Below, one piece after another: positions 9,304 through 18,814 of a stretch of DNA of 64,000 nucleotides. How positions within the stretch are numbered: position 1 is the first letter of the stretch; every line of letters starts with the position of its first letter. Source of the stretch: Bacteroidota bacterium (GTDB lineage: Bacteria > Bacteroidota > Bacteroidia > AKYH767-A > 2013-40CM-41-45); contig JADJON010000001.1 in the NCBI GenBank assembly GCA_016713765.1, forward strand, positions 1,984,001 to 2,048,000, given 5' to 3'. Made by a program: the position numbers and the translations under genes. Below the pieces are notes generated by a model. It made no database searches. It was not told the origin of the DNA and was given only the letters and a program-made list of their open reading frames with translations.

Positions 9304-9555
9304 ATGCCAACTAAAATTGAATCAGCTTCCAACCAGGTATATTTTGCCATCAGTAAGGACAATCAACTGATGGGATCACACGACTTCTATTCGAACAACT
9401 TCGTTCCAAAGACCGAACAGCAGTTGTCGCTCTTCGAGGACTTCAAGCGCCTGCGCATGTTGTTTGGAACTCCTCACCGGTTCGCCTATCTCCGCTCGCT
9501 GGCTCGGACGCGTAAGCATGTGCGAACGGTCTATCCTCCGGGCTGGAAGCCCTGA
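9304..9555 (+). CDS. Small hypothetical protein, 83 aa
   Basis: I do not recognise this protein. The frame opens further upstream (to 9190), but that part reads like non-coding DNA, whereas from the ATG at 9304 the codons resemble those of neighbouring genes. The product starts 'MPTKIESASNQVYF', has a 'SLFEDFKRLRMLFG' helix-like stretch and a basic C-terminus. It has no signal peptide or membrane segment. It is the only rightward gene between two leftward ones. No good promoter was seen. A 89-aa frame on the opposite strand is less convincing because it runs through a terminator. It could be a lineage-specific gene or a chance frame. Confidence 0.45.
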   Translation: MPTKIESASNQVYFAISKDNQLMGSHDFYSNNFVPKTEQQLSLFEDFKRLRMLFGTPHRFAYLRSLARTRKHVRTVYPPGWKP

Positions 9556-9581
9556 ATCAGACAACGTTGCCCGGGAAAAAA

Positions 9582-9620
9582 GGAAGAACCCCCAATTCCC
9601 GAAGGAACCAGGGGTCTTCC
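9582..9620 (-). terminator. Terminator after the giant PKD gene
   Basis: The arms GGAAGA(A)CCCC (9582-9592) and GGGGTCTTCC (9611-9620) pair with one bulged A, and the loop can fold again (TTCC/GGAA). On the minus strand it is followed by a six-T run (9576-9581). It lies about 50 bp beyond the stop of the giant gene and just after the small rightward gene, so it may serve both. Confidence 0.75.
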
Positions 9621-9670
9621 CAAACACACCATGAAAAAAACGCACTTGGAAGTCCTATACCGGCAGCAGA

Positions 9671-12600
9671 TTAGTAGATGATACTGACGTGTCCAACCCA
9701 TTCAGAGTATTTTCCGTCAATGCCCCAGCCTTTGATTTTATATACATATGTATCGGTCTGGCATTTACGTCCTTCGTAGTAGCCGTCCCAGAAGCCGTCG
9801 ATACCGTCCCAACTGGTCAGCAATTTGCCCCAGCGGTCGAATACCCAGACCTGGATGTTTTCCATGTTGGTGAAGACCGGCTTGAATACTTCGTTGATGC
9901 CGTCACCGTTCGGTGTAAAGCAATTCGGAGCAAACAAGGTGGATACCGGACGTACTTCAATTGATTTCAGGATCGTATCCCGGCAACCGTAGGTGTTCAC
10001 GGTGATCAACAAGGCGGTATAGCTACCCGTATCCCGGTAAGTATGCACCGGGTTGATGTCGGTGGTGTTCACCGTGCCGTCCCCAAACTGCCATTGGAAG
10101 GCGGAGTATCCCTGCGATTGGTTCACGAACTGAACCGTCGGAGCGATATCTTCCAGTACTGAAGCATTCATACTGAAATCTGCCAGCGGTTGCGGATACA
10201 CGCGGATAAGTCCCGGGACCATACGGCTGGCCTGACAGCCATGGTCGGTGACAACGGTCAAAGTGATGTCATACGAACCGCTTCCCGTATACAAGTGGGT
10301 CGGATTCCGGTCGGTAGAGACTGCGCCATCGCCGAAATTCCAGAGCCAGCCGGTGATGGAACCGGTAGTGATGGCAGACTGATCGAACAACATAGCGTTG
10401 AGCGGCGCACAACCCTGGTAGCCGGAGTTGAGTTGAACGGTCGGATTCGGGTGAACCCGCACCGTACCGGTCGAACTTGCCATACAGCCGTTGTTGGAAA
10501 CCGCAGTCAATACCACCGGATAAGTACCTGCCGCCTGATACGTATGACTGGCCTGAGGGGTAACGGCAGTTTGTCCGTCACCGAAACTCCAAACGTACTG
10601 GCTGACCGATCCGGCCGTTATGGTCGTCGTATTGGCAAAGAGCGTGGTGGATGATTCACAGACATCATTGCCCGTGAACGATACACTCGGATTCGGATAT
10701 ACGTTCACTCGCAGGAGGTCGGTTCCGACACATCCGTGATCGGAAGTGACGGTGAGTGTGACGTCATAGTTACCCGGAGTCAGGTAGGTGAAGTTTACGC
10801 TATCCGCGTTCAGGATAACGCCATTGCCGAGGTTCCAACTGTAGCTGACATTGCCACCGGTCTGACTGTTACCTGCATCCGCGAATTGGATCGGGTTGCC
10901 TACACAGACGTTGGAGGCCATGATGTCGGGCTGCGGTTTGCGGTAAATCTCCAGGCTATCGAGGTAGTCGCCGTCGCAACCGAATGTCGATACGGTGGTC
11001 AGCGTTACGGTATACTGCCCGGGGTTGGTATAGGTGTGGCTCGGATTGCGCTGACTGGAGGTGGTGCCGTCGCCGAAGTTCCAGTTCCAGGAAGCTATGG
11101 TGCCGTCTTGCGCAGTCGTCTGATCCGTGAATTGGGTTGTTACTCCGAAGCAATTATCCTGCGTGGAGAAACGTGCTTCCGGACCTACATAAACCGCCAT
11201 CAGGTCGGAAATGGTCGAACTGCAACCATGCTGCGATGTGACGGTGAGTGCTACCTGGTAACCACCCGGAGCCGGGAAGGTATGGGAAGGATTCGCCAGG
11301 TTGCTCGTGGTGCCATCGCTGAACGTCCAGCTCGAATTGACGGACCCACCACCCGGGAGATAGGAAAGATTGGTCAATTGGTTAGCACCGCCGAAGCAGA
11401 CATTCGTGGATGTGAAGGCCGCGACAGGGTTCGGGAAGATGTTTACGTTCGACGCGAAAACATCCGTGCAACCGTTGTTGGTGGTGACCGTCAACTGTAC
11501 CGGATACGTACCGGCGCCACCGTAGATGTGGACCGGTGTTCCGAGGGTGGAAGAGGAGTTGTCGCCAAAGGTCCAGTTCCAGTTCAGGATGCTGCCGCTG
11601 CTGACCGAGGACTGGTCAAGGAAGTCGGTCTCCGCGCCCTGACAAACGTCGGCGGCTGAGAATTGCGCGATCGGTAACGGGAAGATGGTTACACTCTGAT
11701 GCGCGGTGTCGCGGCATCCGCGGTCTGAAGTAGCCACCAGCGTTACGGTATAAGTGCCGTCGGCATTATAAGCGTGGTTCGGTTGCTGACTGCTGGATAC
11801 GGCATTGTCGCCAAACATCCAGTACCAGGACGCGATGGAGCCGCTGCTAACGGTCGTTGTGTTCGTGATCGGAGTGCCCGATTGAGCACAGGCTGGCGGT
11901 AATGAGAATTGTGCTTCCGGTATCGGGTACATCGTGAGCGTGCGGTTCAGGGTGTCCGTACATCCGTATTGGGTTGTGACGACCAACTGCGCAGTGAAGT
12001 TGCCGTCGCCGGCATAGGCGTGGATCGGAGATGCAAGCGTGCTTGTGTTGCCGTCGCCGAGGTTCCAGGCATAGCCCGTGATCGAACCGTCGCTGCTGGT
12101 CGAATTGTTGACGAAGGGAACGGTCGATTGTGCGCAGGCGTTTTGCGTCGAGAAGGCGGCCTGTGGGAGTTCGTGTACCAGTGCCGTGGAGGTTACCGTA
12201 TCGCGGCAACCGAAATTCGAGGTAACCACGAGCGTAGCGACGTAGGTTCCGGCATTGCTGTAACTGTGGCCGGGGGCAGCAACCGTCGAAGTCTGGTTGT
12301 CGCCGAACGACCAGGTCCAACCGGTGATCGTTCCACTGCTCACGGTCGATTGATCGGCGAATTGAGTCTGGTTGCCACGGCATACCGGCGTCGTGCTGAA
12401 GGCAGCTTGCGGATTCGGATGAATGGTAACGGGACCTGATACAGATGCACTGCAACCGGTTGCACTGGTAACCGTCAGGGATACCGTATAACTACCGGGG
12501 TTCATGTACGTATTGGTCGGCTGCTGCTGGGTTGATCCGGTACCGTTTCCAAACGTCCAGGCGTAGCTGGCAATGCTGCCTGAGCTGATGGTCGACTGGT

Positions 12601-15600
12601 TGGTGAAATTAAGGCTGGCGCCCGCACAAACCGCCGGAGCCGCGAACTGAGCAACCGGAAGCGGGTTGACAGCCACGTTGTGTACGATGGTCGCAGAACA
12701 ACCGTTCGGATCCGTGATGGTTACATAGTAGAGCCCTGCGGTACCCGTACTGATCGATTGAGCCGTAGATCCCGTCGACCAGAGATAGGTAGCGCCGGGA
12801 TTACCGGCATTGAGGATGGTATTCTGACCGGAACAGATCGCGGTGTTGGTCGGCGTTCCGGAGATCGAACCGCCAACGGTCACCTGTGTTGCGGCAAGTG
12901 CGGAGCAACCGAACGGACTGGTTACTACCACCGAGAAGGATCCGCTGTCGGAAACCGAAATGGTTTGCGTGGTCTCACCGGTCGACCACATGTAGGTAGC
13001 TCCCGGATTACCCGCATCAAGGTCCGTGCTGAATCCGGCGCAGACAAAGGTCGGGTAGAGGACAACCGTAGGAATCGGATTTACCGTAACCCGTACGGTG
13101 TCACGTGCCTGACAACCGTTGTTGTCAGTACCCGTCACGACATAGGTGGAGTTCGTGCCCGGGGTGACGATAAGTGTCGATCCACTGGTGCCTGTCGGTT
13201 GCCACTGATAATTTTGGGCACCACTGGCAGTCAGCGCGATCGAAGACCCGTTACAGATCGAATAATCCGGACCCGCATTGACAGCAGGTAGATTGTTTAC
13301 GGTGACCCGTACCGTATCGGTTGCCTGACAACCGTTTCCGTCCGTTGCCGTCAGGATATATTGTGTCGTAGTGTTCGGTTGCACCGTGATCGACGCGCTC
13401 GTCTGACCGCCGGGTGACCATTGATAGGTTGTGCCGCCACTCGCAGTCAGCATCGTGGTGGCGCCAATGCAAATCGAAGGGTCTACACCCGCATTGGCAA
13501 TCGGTTGCGGATAGATGGAGACATTCACCTGATCCGAAGCGCTGCAACCATTTGCATCGGTCACCTGAACGGTGTAGGTGGTATTCGCAGAAGGCGTAAC
13601 GGTTATGGAAGCGGTTGTTTGTGCACCCGGGGCCCAGAGGTAGCTGGTACCACCGCTGGCGCTGAGGTTCACGGAACCGCCCGGACAGAGCTGACGGTCA
13701 GCGCCGGCGGATACGACCGGTAGTGCATTTACGGTTACCGCCTGGGAGATGGTATCAGCACAGCCCTGGTTCGAAACCGCGATCAGGGAAACCTGATAGG
13801 TACCCGGTGTGCCGTATGTGTGGGAAGGAGTAGACTGGGTAGATGTGGAAGCGTCGTTGAAATCCCAGGACCAGGAAGTGATTGAACCGGCTCCGATGGT
13901 GGAGGAGTTGGCAAAGGTCATCGGACTTCCGATACAGACGGGATTCGCTACGAAGCCTGCGACCGGTATCTCGTGAATCGCGACGGTCTGCGTGCTGCTG
14001 CTGGTACAGCCGCCTGCTGTCGTCACGGTGAGATCTACCGTATAGTTTCCAGGGCTGGAATAGCTGTGAACCGGATTGTGCGCGTTGGAATTGTTTCCAT
14101 CGCCGAAATTCCAGGCATAGGTGACGATGTTGCCGCTGCTGACACTGGAATTGTCGGTAAACGTAGTCGGGGAACCGGCACAGGCGCCGGGCGCCGTGAA
14201 AGCGGCGACCGGTAGCGGATTCACCTGAACGGGCTGCGTGATGCTGCTGATACATCCATTGACACTGGTTGCGGTAAGGCTTACCGAATAGGTGCCGGCC
14301 GCTGCATACGTTTCGCTGGGATTGCTGGCAAGCGTGGTGTCACCGTTACCGAAATTCCAACTGTAGCTCGAGATCGATCCTGATCCGATGCTGGAGGTAT
14401 TGGTAAAAATGGTTGCACTGCCAAGACAGGCGGACGTTGCGGAGAAGGATACTACCGGAAGTGGGTTTACGTTCGCGGTGACGGCGATCGATCCGGAACA
14501 ACCGGAATTGTCCGTTACAATTACACTATAGCTACCCGGAGTATTGACCGAGATGGCCTGTGTCGTAGCGCCTGTGGACCATTGGTAGTTCATACCAGAA
14601 TAGCCTGCGTCCAGTGTCGCGCTGTCGCCCTGACAGAAACTCACATTACCCAGGTTGATCGTGATGGAGCTGCCAACGTTGATCGTCGCTGAGGCGGTAG
14701 TCGTGCAGCCCCAGGCATCGGTCAACGTGACGGCGTAGGTGCCACCTGTACTGACCGATAGCGTGCGTGTCGTATCTCCGGTAGGTGTCCAGTAATAGGA
14801 TACGCTACCCGGACCCGCATCCAGCGTGGTGACCGAGCCTGCGCAAAGGAAGGAGGATTGCAGGTTTACCGGCGGGAGTGAATGAACATTCACATTTACG
14901 CTGGCTGTCGTCGAACAGCCATTGCCGTCGGAGACTTGAACATTATATGTGGTCGAACTACCCGGGTTAACGGTTATGGTGCCGGTCGTTGAACCGGTCG
15001 GTGTCCAAGTGTAAGTAGAGCCGCCACCCGCGGTCAGCGTAGCAGATCCGCCCTGGCAGATATCTACATCCGGGCTGATCGTCGCTACCGGCAGGCTGTT
15101 TACCGCTACATCCACCGTATCGCTGTTGGTACAACCGAATGCATCGGTTCCCACAACGGTATAGCTGGTGCTGACCGATGGGTCAACAGAAATGGTCGGA
15201 CCGGTGAATCCGCCCGGATACCATACATAACTATTACCGCCGCTGGCGTTCAGCGTGGCGGCGTTACCTGCGCAGATTACCACGTCGGCGCCGGCGGCGA
15301 TGCGGGGTAGCGCCGTTACCGAAACACGGATCGTGTCACTGATCGAGCAGCCATTGACATCCGTGCCGATGACCACGTAGGTTGTTCCGGTCGTCGGGCT
15401 CACCGTAATGGTGCCACCCGTGTTTCCTCCCGGATTCCAGGTATAGGTCGTGCCACCGGAGGCGCTCAGTGTCGTACTTGCGCCGGCACAAATGGTCTGG
15501 TCGGCACCGGCATTGATTGCCGGAAGCGGGAACACCGTTACCGGGTTAACGACCGTGTCGATACAGCCGCCGGCGCTGGTGGATACCAGCGTAACATTGT

Positions 15601-17380
15601 ACGTGCCGGGAGAAGCGTAGGTATGGGTGGGGTTTTGAAGGGTGGAACTTCCGCCATCACCGAATGTCCAGTTCCAGGAAGTGCCGGCAGGACTCGTCTG
15701 GTCCGTGAAGCTTACGTTGCTGTTGACGCAGGCGCTGGTCGCGGTAAAGGCAGCTACCGGCGGCGGGGCTATGACGATCGTTTGCGTCACCGTGTCGGTG
15801 CATCCCAACGAGTTTTCAATGACCAGGGAGACATCATAGGTACCCGGAGTTGAATATTGGTGGGTTGGATTTTGCTGCGTACTTCCGCTGCCGTCACCGA
15901 AATCCCAGATCCAACTGAAGATAATGCCACCGGGAGTGGTGGATTGATCGGTAAATTGAATGGGGGTATTCAGACAGCTCGTGGCGGAATGTGTAAAGTC
16001 GGCTACCGGGATGAAGGGCATGGTAACCACCACGGTGTCGGTTGCGGTACAGGTACCATTCGATGCGGTTACCCACCAGGTTCCGGCACCCACGGTAATG
16101 GACTGCATCGTCGAACCGTTGTTCCACAAGTAGGTGTAAGGACCGCCGCCGCTTGCATTGGCGGTCAGCGTGGCGAGGTCGGAACAGGCGATCGACTGGT
16201 CCGGACCGGCATTCACGGAGATACCGATCACATGGATGGTATAGGCATAGGTCTGTGAACCGTAGTACGGACAAGCGTCATCGCGTACGGTAGCAGTGAA
16301 CGTATAGCTGTTGCCGATTTCTGCACTGGTAGGTGTCCAGCAGAAAGTGGCGGTAGGCCTTGGGCCGGAGGAGGTGGTAAAAGTCGCACCGGGAATGGCA
16401 TCGTCCCAGGTGACAGTCAGATTCTGACCGGCGTCGGGATCAGACGAGAAGATGTCGAAGCAGGTCTGTGCATTGGCACAAACGGTGATATCGAAATTAT
16501 TCGTCCCGTTGATGCCGGATAATGAAGGCAGGTTGTTCGCGCAGTTCATGACCGTGATCTGAATGTCACGTTCCACGGAGCCGATCAGTTGACCGTTACG
16601 GTATTCCTGCACGAGCACGGCCATCACCGTAACTTCCAGCGCTTGTGGCGTCATACAGATATCGCCCGTTTGCGCGTCGAAGGAAGTGGTCGGGACCGAG
16701 TTCAATGGCTGGTAGGCATTGTACGGAGCGATGTAGTTGACATTCGTAGAGACGGTTTGCTTGGGCGTGATCAGCGAGTAAACCAGCGAATCTCCGTCCG
16801 AATCGTAAGCGCCGTGGTTAAAGCAGAATTGCTGACCCAGACACACGAATGGTACCGGTTTGTTGGAGAAGGTAGGGGAGTTGTTACACGGCGTGACCAG
16901 GTTGTTGAGCGTCGCGTATATGTAGAAGGTGCTGGACCCCGGTGTGGTGATGTTGGTGATGGCCGCGTTCCGGCAGCAAAGCGAATAGCCGAAGACCCAG
17001 TCCGAGCATTGCATCGGAAGGGTCACGATACCGTCGTACACCCATTCCTGGATTCCGGTAAACGTACCGCCCTGACAGGTGGTAACAGAAGAGGAACAGG
17101 CTGGTGTCACTTCCTGTCCGGTGCCAGGACGAGGATAGCAGGTCACGCTCAGGCTTTGTCCACAGGATGGAGAATTGATGGTGACCAACGGAGCCGAAGG
17201 AGCGTTGATTCCGATACAATCCCGATAAAAGGAAACCGTAACCCGATAGGTGTTTCCACCAAGGCATTGATACGTCAGGTCTGCACCCATGGAATGACTG
17301 GCGTACGCTTCCTGCACCGGGAAGGCGAGGATCGTAAGCAGTATCGTGGTTTGCATCCAGCGGAGTAATCCTTTGCTCAT
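9671..17380 (-). CDS. Giant PKD/Ig-like repeat surface protein, T9SS type B
   Basis: This 2569-aa secreted protein is probably an adhesin or other surface fibre. A signal peptide (about 1-27) is followed by a Cys-containing N-terminal domain of about 390 aa ('SHSMGADLTYQC') and then a mosaic of repeats. I count about 16 PKD domains ('WxFGDG...P.H.Y..PGxY.V.L...' signature) and about 11 shorter Ig-like repeats of the form 'GADxxICxGxxxxLxASGGxxYxW'. They alternate in blocks. The last 90 or so residues are the gliding-motility-associated (type B) T9SS domain: 'FAPNCFTPNGDGINEVF', 'VFDRWGKLL', 'WDGYYEG'. No enzyme domain was seen. The gene stands alone, with a terminator behind it and a weak TAGTTTTA element at 17436-17443 upstream. 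SprB of gliding flavobacteria is comparable in architecture, but orthology is not claimed. Confidence 0.92.
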   Translation of the reverse strand: MSKGLLRWMQTTILLTILAFPVQEAYASHSMGADLTYQCLGGNTYRVTVSFYRDCIGINAPSAPLVTINSPSCGQSLSVTCYPRPGTGQEVTPACSSSVTTCQGGTFTGIQEWVYDGIVTLPMQCSDWVFGYSLCCRNAAITNITTPGSSTFYIYATLNNLVTPCNNSPTFSNKPVPFVCLGQQFCFNHGAYDSDGDSLVYSLITPKQTVSTNVNYIAPYNAYQPLNSVPTTSFDAQTGDICMTPQALEVTVMAVLVQEYRNGQLIGSVERDIQITVMNCANNLPSLSGINGTNNFDITVCANAQTCFDIFSSDPDAGQNLTVTWDDAIPGATFTTSSGPRPTATFCWTPTSAEIGNSYTFTATVRDDACPYYGSQTYAYTIHVIGISVNAGPDQSIACSDLATLTANASGGGPYTYLWNNGSTMQSITVGAGTWWVTASNGTCTATDTVVVTMPFIPVADFTHSATSCLNTPIQFTDQSTTPGGIIFSWIWDFGDGSGSTQQNPTHQYSTPGTYDVSLVIENSLGCTDTVTQTIVIAPPPVAAFTATSACVNSNVSFTDQTSPAGTSWNWTFGDGGSSTLQNPTHTYASPGTYNVTLVSTSAGGCIDTVVNPVTVFPLPAINAGADQTICAGASTTLSASGGTTYTWNPGGNTGGTITVSPTTGTTYVVIGTDVNGCSISDTIRVSVTALPRIAAGADVVICAGNAATLNASGGNSYVWYPGGFTGPTISVDPSVSTSYTVVGTDAFGCTNSDTVDVAVNSLPVATISPDVDICQGGSATLTAGGGSTYTWTPTGSTTGTITVNPGSSTTYNVQVSDGNGCSTTASVNVNVHSLPPVNLQSSFLCAGSVTTLDAGPGSVSYYWTPTGDTTRTLSVSTGGTYAVTLTDAWGCTTTASATINVGSSITINLGNVSFCQGDSATLDAGYSGMNYQWSTGATTQAISVNTPGSYSVIVTDNSGCSGSIAVTANVNPLPVVSFSATSACLGSATIFTNTSSIGSGSISSYSWNFGNGDTTLASNPSETYAAAGTYSVSLTATSVNGCISSITQPVQVNPLPVAAFTAPGACAGSPTTFTDNSSVSSGNIVTYAWNFGDGNNSNAHNPVHSYSSPGNYTVDLTVTTAGGCTSSSTQTVAIHEIPVAGFVANPVCIGSPMTFANSSTIGAGSITSWSWDFNDASTSTQSTPSHTYGTPGTYQVSLIAVSNQGCADTISQAVTVNALPVVSAGADRQLCPGGSVNLSASGGTSYLWAPGAQTTASITVTPSANTTYTVQVTDANGCSASDQVNVSIYPQPIANAGVDPSICIGATTMLTASGGTTYQWSPGGQTSASITVQPNTTTQYILTATDGNGCQATDTVRVTVNNLPAVNAGPDYSICNGSSIALTASGAQNYQWQPTGTSGSTLIVTPGTNSTYVVTGTDNNGCQARDTVRVTVNPIPTVVLYPTFVCAGFSTDLDAGNPGATYMWSTGETTQTISVSDSGSFSVVVTSPFGCSALAATQVTVGGSISGTPTNTAICSGQNTILNAGNPGATYLWSTGSTAQSISTGTAGLYYVTITDPNGCSATIVHNVAVNPLPVAQFAAPAVCAGASLNFTNQSTISSGSIASYAWTFGNGTGSTQQQPTNTYMNPGSYTVSLTVTSATGCSASVSGPVTIHPNPQAAFSTTPVCRGNQTQFADQSTVSSGTITGWTWSFGDNQTSTVAAPGHSYSNAGTYVATLVVTSNFGCRDTVTSTALVHELPQAAFSTQNACAQSTVPFVNNSTSSDGSITGYAWNLGDGNTSTLASPIHAYAGDGNFTAQLVVTTQYGCTDTLNRTLTMYPIPEAQFSLPPACAQSGTPITNTTTVSSGSIASWYWMFGDNAVSSSQQPNHAYNADGTYTVTLVATSDRGCRDTAHQSVTIFPLPIAQFSAADVCQGAETDFLDQSSVSSGSILNWNWTFGDNSSSTLGTPVHIYGGAGTYPVQLTVTTNNGCTDVFASNVNIFPNPVAAFTSTNVCFGGANQLTNLSYLPGGGSVNSSWTFSDGTTSNLANPSHTFPAPGGYQVALTVTSQHGCSSTISDLMAVYVGPEARFSTQDNCFGVTTQFTDQTTAQDGTIASWNWNFGDGTTSSQRNPSHTYTNPGQYTVTLTTVSTFGCDGDYLDSLEIYRKPQPDIMASNVCVGNPIQFADAGNSQTGGNVSYSWNLGNGVILNADSVNFTYLTPGNYDVTLTVTSDHGCVGTDLLRVNVYPNPSVSFTGNDVCESSTTLFANTTTITAGSVSQYVWSFGDGQTAVTPQASHTYQAAGTYPVVLTAVSNNGCMASSTGTVRVHPNPTVQLNSGYQGCAPLNAMLFDQSAITTGSITGWLWNFGDGAVSTDRNPTHLYTGSGSYDITLTVVTDHGCQASRMVPGLIRVYPQPLADFSMNASVLEDIAPTVQFVNQSQGYSAFQWQFGDGTVNTTDINPVHTYRDTGSYTALLITVNTYGCRDTILKSIEVRPVSTLFAPNCFTPNGDGINEVFKPVFTNMENIQVWVFDRWGKLLTSWDGIDGFWDGYYEGRKCQTDTYVYKIKGWGIDGKYSEWVGHVSIIY

Positions 17381-17812
17381 GCCGCCTGTTTTTCAGTTTA
17401 GGAAGCCTGTCACGGTGCTTCCTGCTTTCACACCTTAAAACTATTGCGGCGCTTTCCCTAAGTATTTTGAATGAGTTGAATACTAGTCAGTTGTAAGGTT
17501 TTACCGGAAACGTATGTTTAACCAGACTGAATGGTGTCATTTTGAATTGAAAACTGGAATCGGTTGATTGGCTGAAGGAAGAGTGGTTGCAAGAAATCGT
17601 TCGTTAATGCCTGAAACCTCCGAATACGGGCCTGTTTTCCGCATTTATTCTTTTGCGAAACCAGTCCCGGTCCTAAGGGGTCAAACTTTTTGATACATTT
17701 GCGACCTGATTTTTCAGCCGCAACCCCATTGCAGGCAGGAAAATGCAGTGAATAGAACGTCAGATGCTCGACGTTCAAAAGGTCCGGGAACCCTGGTTTT
17801 CGGCCGGTTTTT
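17381..17812. other. Intergenic region between the PKD gene and tRNA-Pro
   Basis: These 432 bp hold no convincing gene. An 86-codon frame on the minus strand (17518-17778) has no family features and no start signal. The only signals are a weak leftward TAGTTTTA element (17436-17443) that could serve the giant gene and a rightward TACATTTG element (17694-17701) that could serve the tRNA. Confidence 0.6.
17694..17701 (+). promoter_or_regulatory. Possible -7 element TACATTTG upstream of tRNA-Pro
   Basis: A perfect TAnnTTTG element, about 112 bp before the first base of tRNA-Pro. It is the best rightward match in the intergenic region. The distance is long for a tRNA leader and no -33 TTG is clear, so the assignment is tentative. 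Confidence 0.4.
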
Positions 17813-17889
17813 CGGGGTGTAGCGTAGCCTGGTAGCGCGCCAGCATGGGGTGCTGGAGGCCGTGGGTTCGAATCCCGCCACCCCGACCA
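17813..17889 (+). tRNA. tRNA-Pro (anticodon GGG)
   Basis: A 77-nt cloverleaf. The acceptor stem CGGGGTG pairs with CACCCCG (17879-17885), the discriminator is A17886 and CCA is encoded. The D arm is AGCGTAGCCTGGTAGCGCG-like, the anticodon stem CCAGC/GCTGG encloses the loop ATGGGGT and so gives anticodon GGG, and the T arm carries GGTTCGAATCC. The C1-G72 pair is typical of bacterial proline tRNAs. A long hairpin follows 7 bp downstream. Confidence 0.97.
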
Positions 17890-17895
17890 GATTCA

Positions 17896-17925
17896 GGAAT
17901 AGGCCAGTTTGTTCTGGCCTATTCC
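17896..17925 (+). terminator. Perfect 12-bp hairpin between tRNA-Pro and terC
   Basis: GGAATAGGCCAG (17896-17907) pairs completely with 17914-17925 around the 6-nt loop TTTGTT. The sequence after it, ATTTGTTTACTG, is only moderately T-rich. It lies 7 bp after the tRNA and 15 bp before the terC ATG. A tRNA terminator or processing boundary is the simplest reading. It would also sit in the leader of any terC transcript coming through the tRNA. Confidence 0.6.
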
Positions 17926-17940
17926 ATTTGTTTACTGCTG

Positions 17941-18675
17941 ATGCTGCTATCCCTCTTCACTGCCGAAGGCATGATCGGACTGGTTACCCTGGTCCTGTTG
18001 GAGATCGTGCTGGGTATCGATAACATCATTTTCATCGCCATCCTCACCGGCTACCTGCCGAAGAAGGACCAGCAGCGTGCCCGCGCCCTTGGTCTTACCA
18101 TGGCCATGGTATTTCGAATCGTCTTGTTGTTGGGGATCTCCTGGCTGGTGCACCTGACGGAACCTTTATTCCAGGTAGGACCGCTTTCGCCGAGCGGACG
18201 AGATCTGATCTTGTTTGCAGGCGGTGTATTTCTGGTGTTCAAGACACTTAAAGAGATCATTCATAAACTTTCCGCACCGGAGTTGGATGAAAATGGAAAG
18301 GTGATCAAGGAAAAGAAGCTGACGGTCACGCAAGCCATTCTGCAGATCGCGTTGATCGATATCGTTTTCTCTTTTGATTCTATCCTCACAGCCGTTGGAC
18401 TGAGCAGTGACTTGCAGGTCATGATTACCGCGGTAGTGATTTCGATGATCGTGATGTTGTTGTTCGCGCCCTATGTAAGCAACTTCATCAACAAGTATCC
18501 TACGATCAAGATGCTGGCCCTCGCGTTCCTGGTTTGTATCGGTGGACTCTTGATCGTTGAGGCGTTTCATCTCCATATCGAGAAGAGCTATGTGTATGTG
18601 GCCATGGGATTCTCGCTCATTGTGGAGATGCTCAACATTCGCCTGCGGCAGTTACATCGTGGATCTTCTCATTGA
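17941..18675 (+). CDS. TerC family integral membrane protein
   Basis: A 244-aa polytopic membrane protein of the TerC family, whose members are linked to tellurite resistance and, in better-studied cases, manganese or other metal export. Seven or so hydrophobic helices are visible. The acidic motifs diagnostic of the family are present: 'EIVLGIDNIIFIAIL' in an early helix and 'DIVFSFDSILTAVGL' around the middle. I chose the ATG at 17941; the open frame extends left into the tRNA, which is artefactual. No yybP-ykoY-like riboswitch, often found before terC genes elsewhere, is apparent. The transcript may come through tRNA-Pro. Confidence 0.9.
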   Translation: MLLSLFTAEGMIGLVTLVLLEIVLGIDNIIFIAILTGYLPKKDQQRARALGLTMAMVFRIVLLLGISWLVHLTEPLFQVGPLSPSGRDLILFAGGVFLVFKTLKEIIHKLSAPELDENGKVIKEKKLTVTQAILQIALIDIVFSFDSILTAVGLSSDLQVMITAVVISMIVMLLFAPYVSNFINKYPTIKMLALAFLVCIGGLLIVEAFHLHIEKSYVYVAMGFSLIVEMLNIRLRQLHRGSSH

Positions 18676-18710
18676 GCCTTGATTTTTCCGTAAACGGGAG
18701 ATTTCAGGCT
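18675..18710 (+). terminator. Probable terminator after terC
   Basis: AGCCT (18675-18679) and AGGCT (18706-18710) bracket an imperfect hairpin with an inner CCGT..ACGG element, followed directly by TTTTCATTCCTTTTT. It overlaps the stop of terC and precedes the stress-protein promoter. Confidence 0.5.
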
Positions 18711-18782
18711 TTTCATTCCTTTTTAATGACAATTTGGTCGTGTGAAGTGCGTTAATGTGCTTCATTTTCAGGTAATTTCTGT

Positions 18783-18790
18783 TAGATTTG
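18783..18790 (+). promoter_or_regulatory. Promoter -7 element TAGATTTG for the usp operon
   Basis: A perfect TAnnTTTG element, 24 bp before the ATG at 18815. It overlaps a possible TTG start at 18788, which argues that translation begins at the ATG instead. Confidence 0.6.
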
Positions 18791-18814
18791 TCTGAACCCG
18801 TCAATCCGACGACC

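Noticed and set aside
9376..9645. 89-codon leftward frame opposite the small hypothetical gene
   Set aside because: It runs through the terminator of the giant gene and has a less natural composition.
10190..11659. Long rightward open frames (154 and 307 codons) inside the giant PKD gene
   Set aside because: They are antisense shadows of a repetitive high-GC coding region; their proteins show no domain and repeat with the PKD period.
17518..17778. 86-codon leftward frame between the PKD gene and the tRNA
   Set aside because: No family features or start signal; it would cover the possible tRNA promoter.
17845..17940. Longer TerC start overlapping the tRNA
   Set aside because: The added residues are translated tRNA and hairpin sequence, not a TerC N-terminus.
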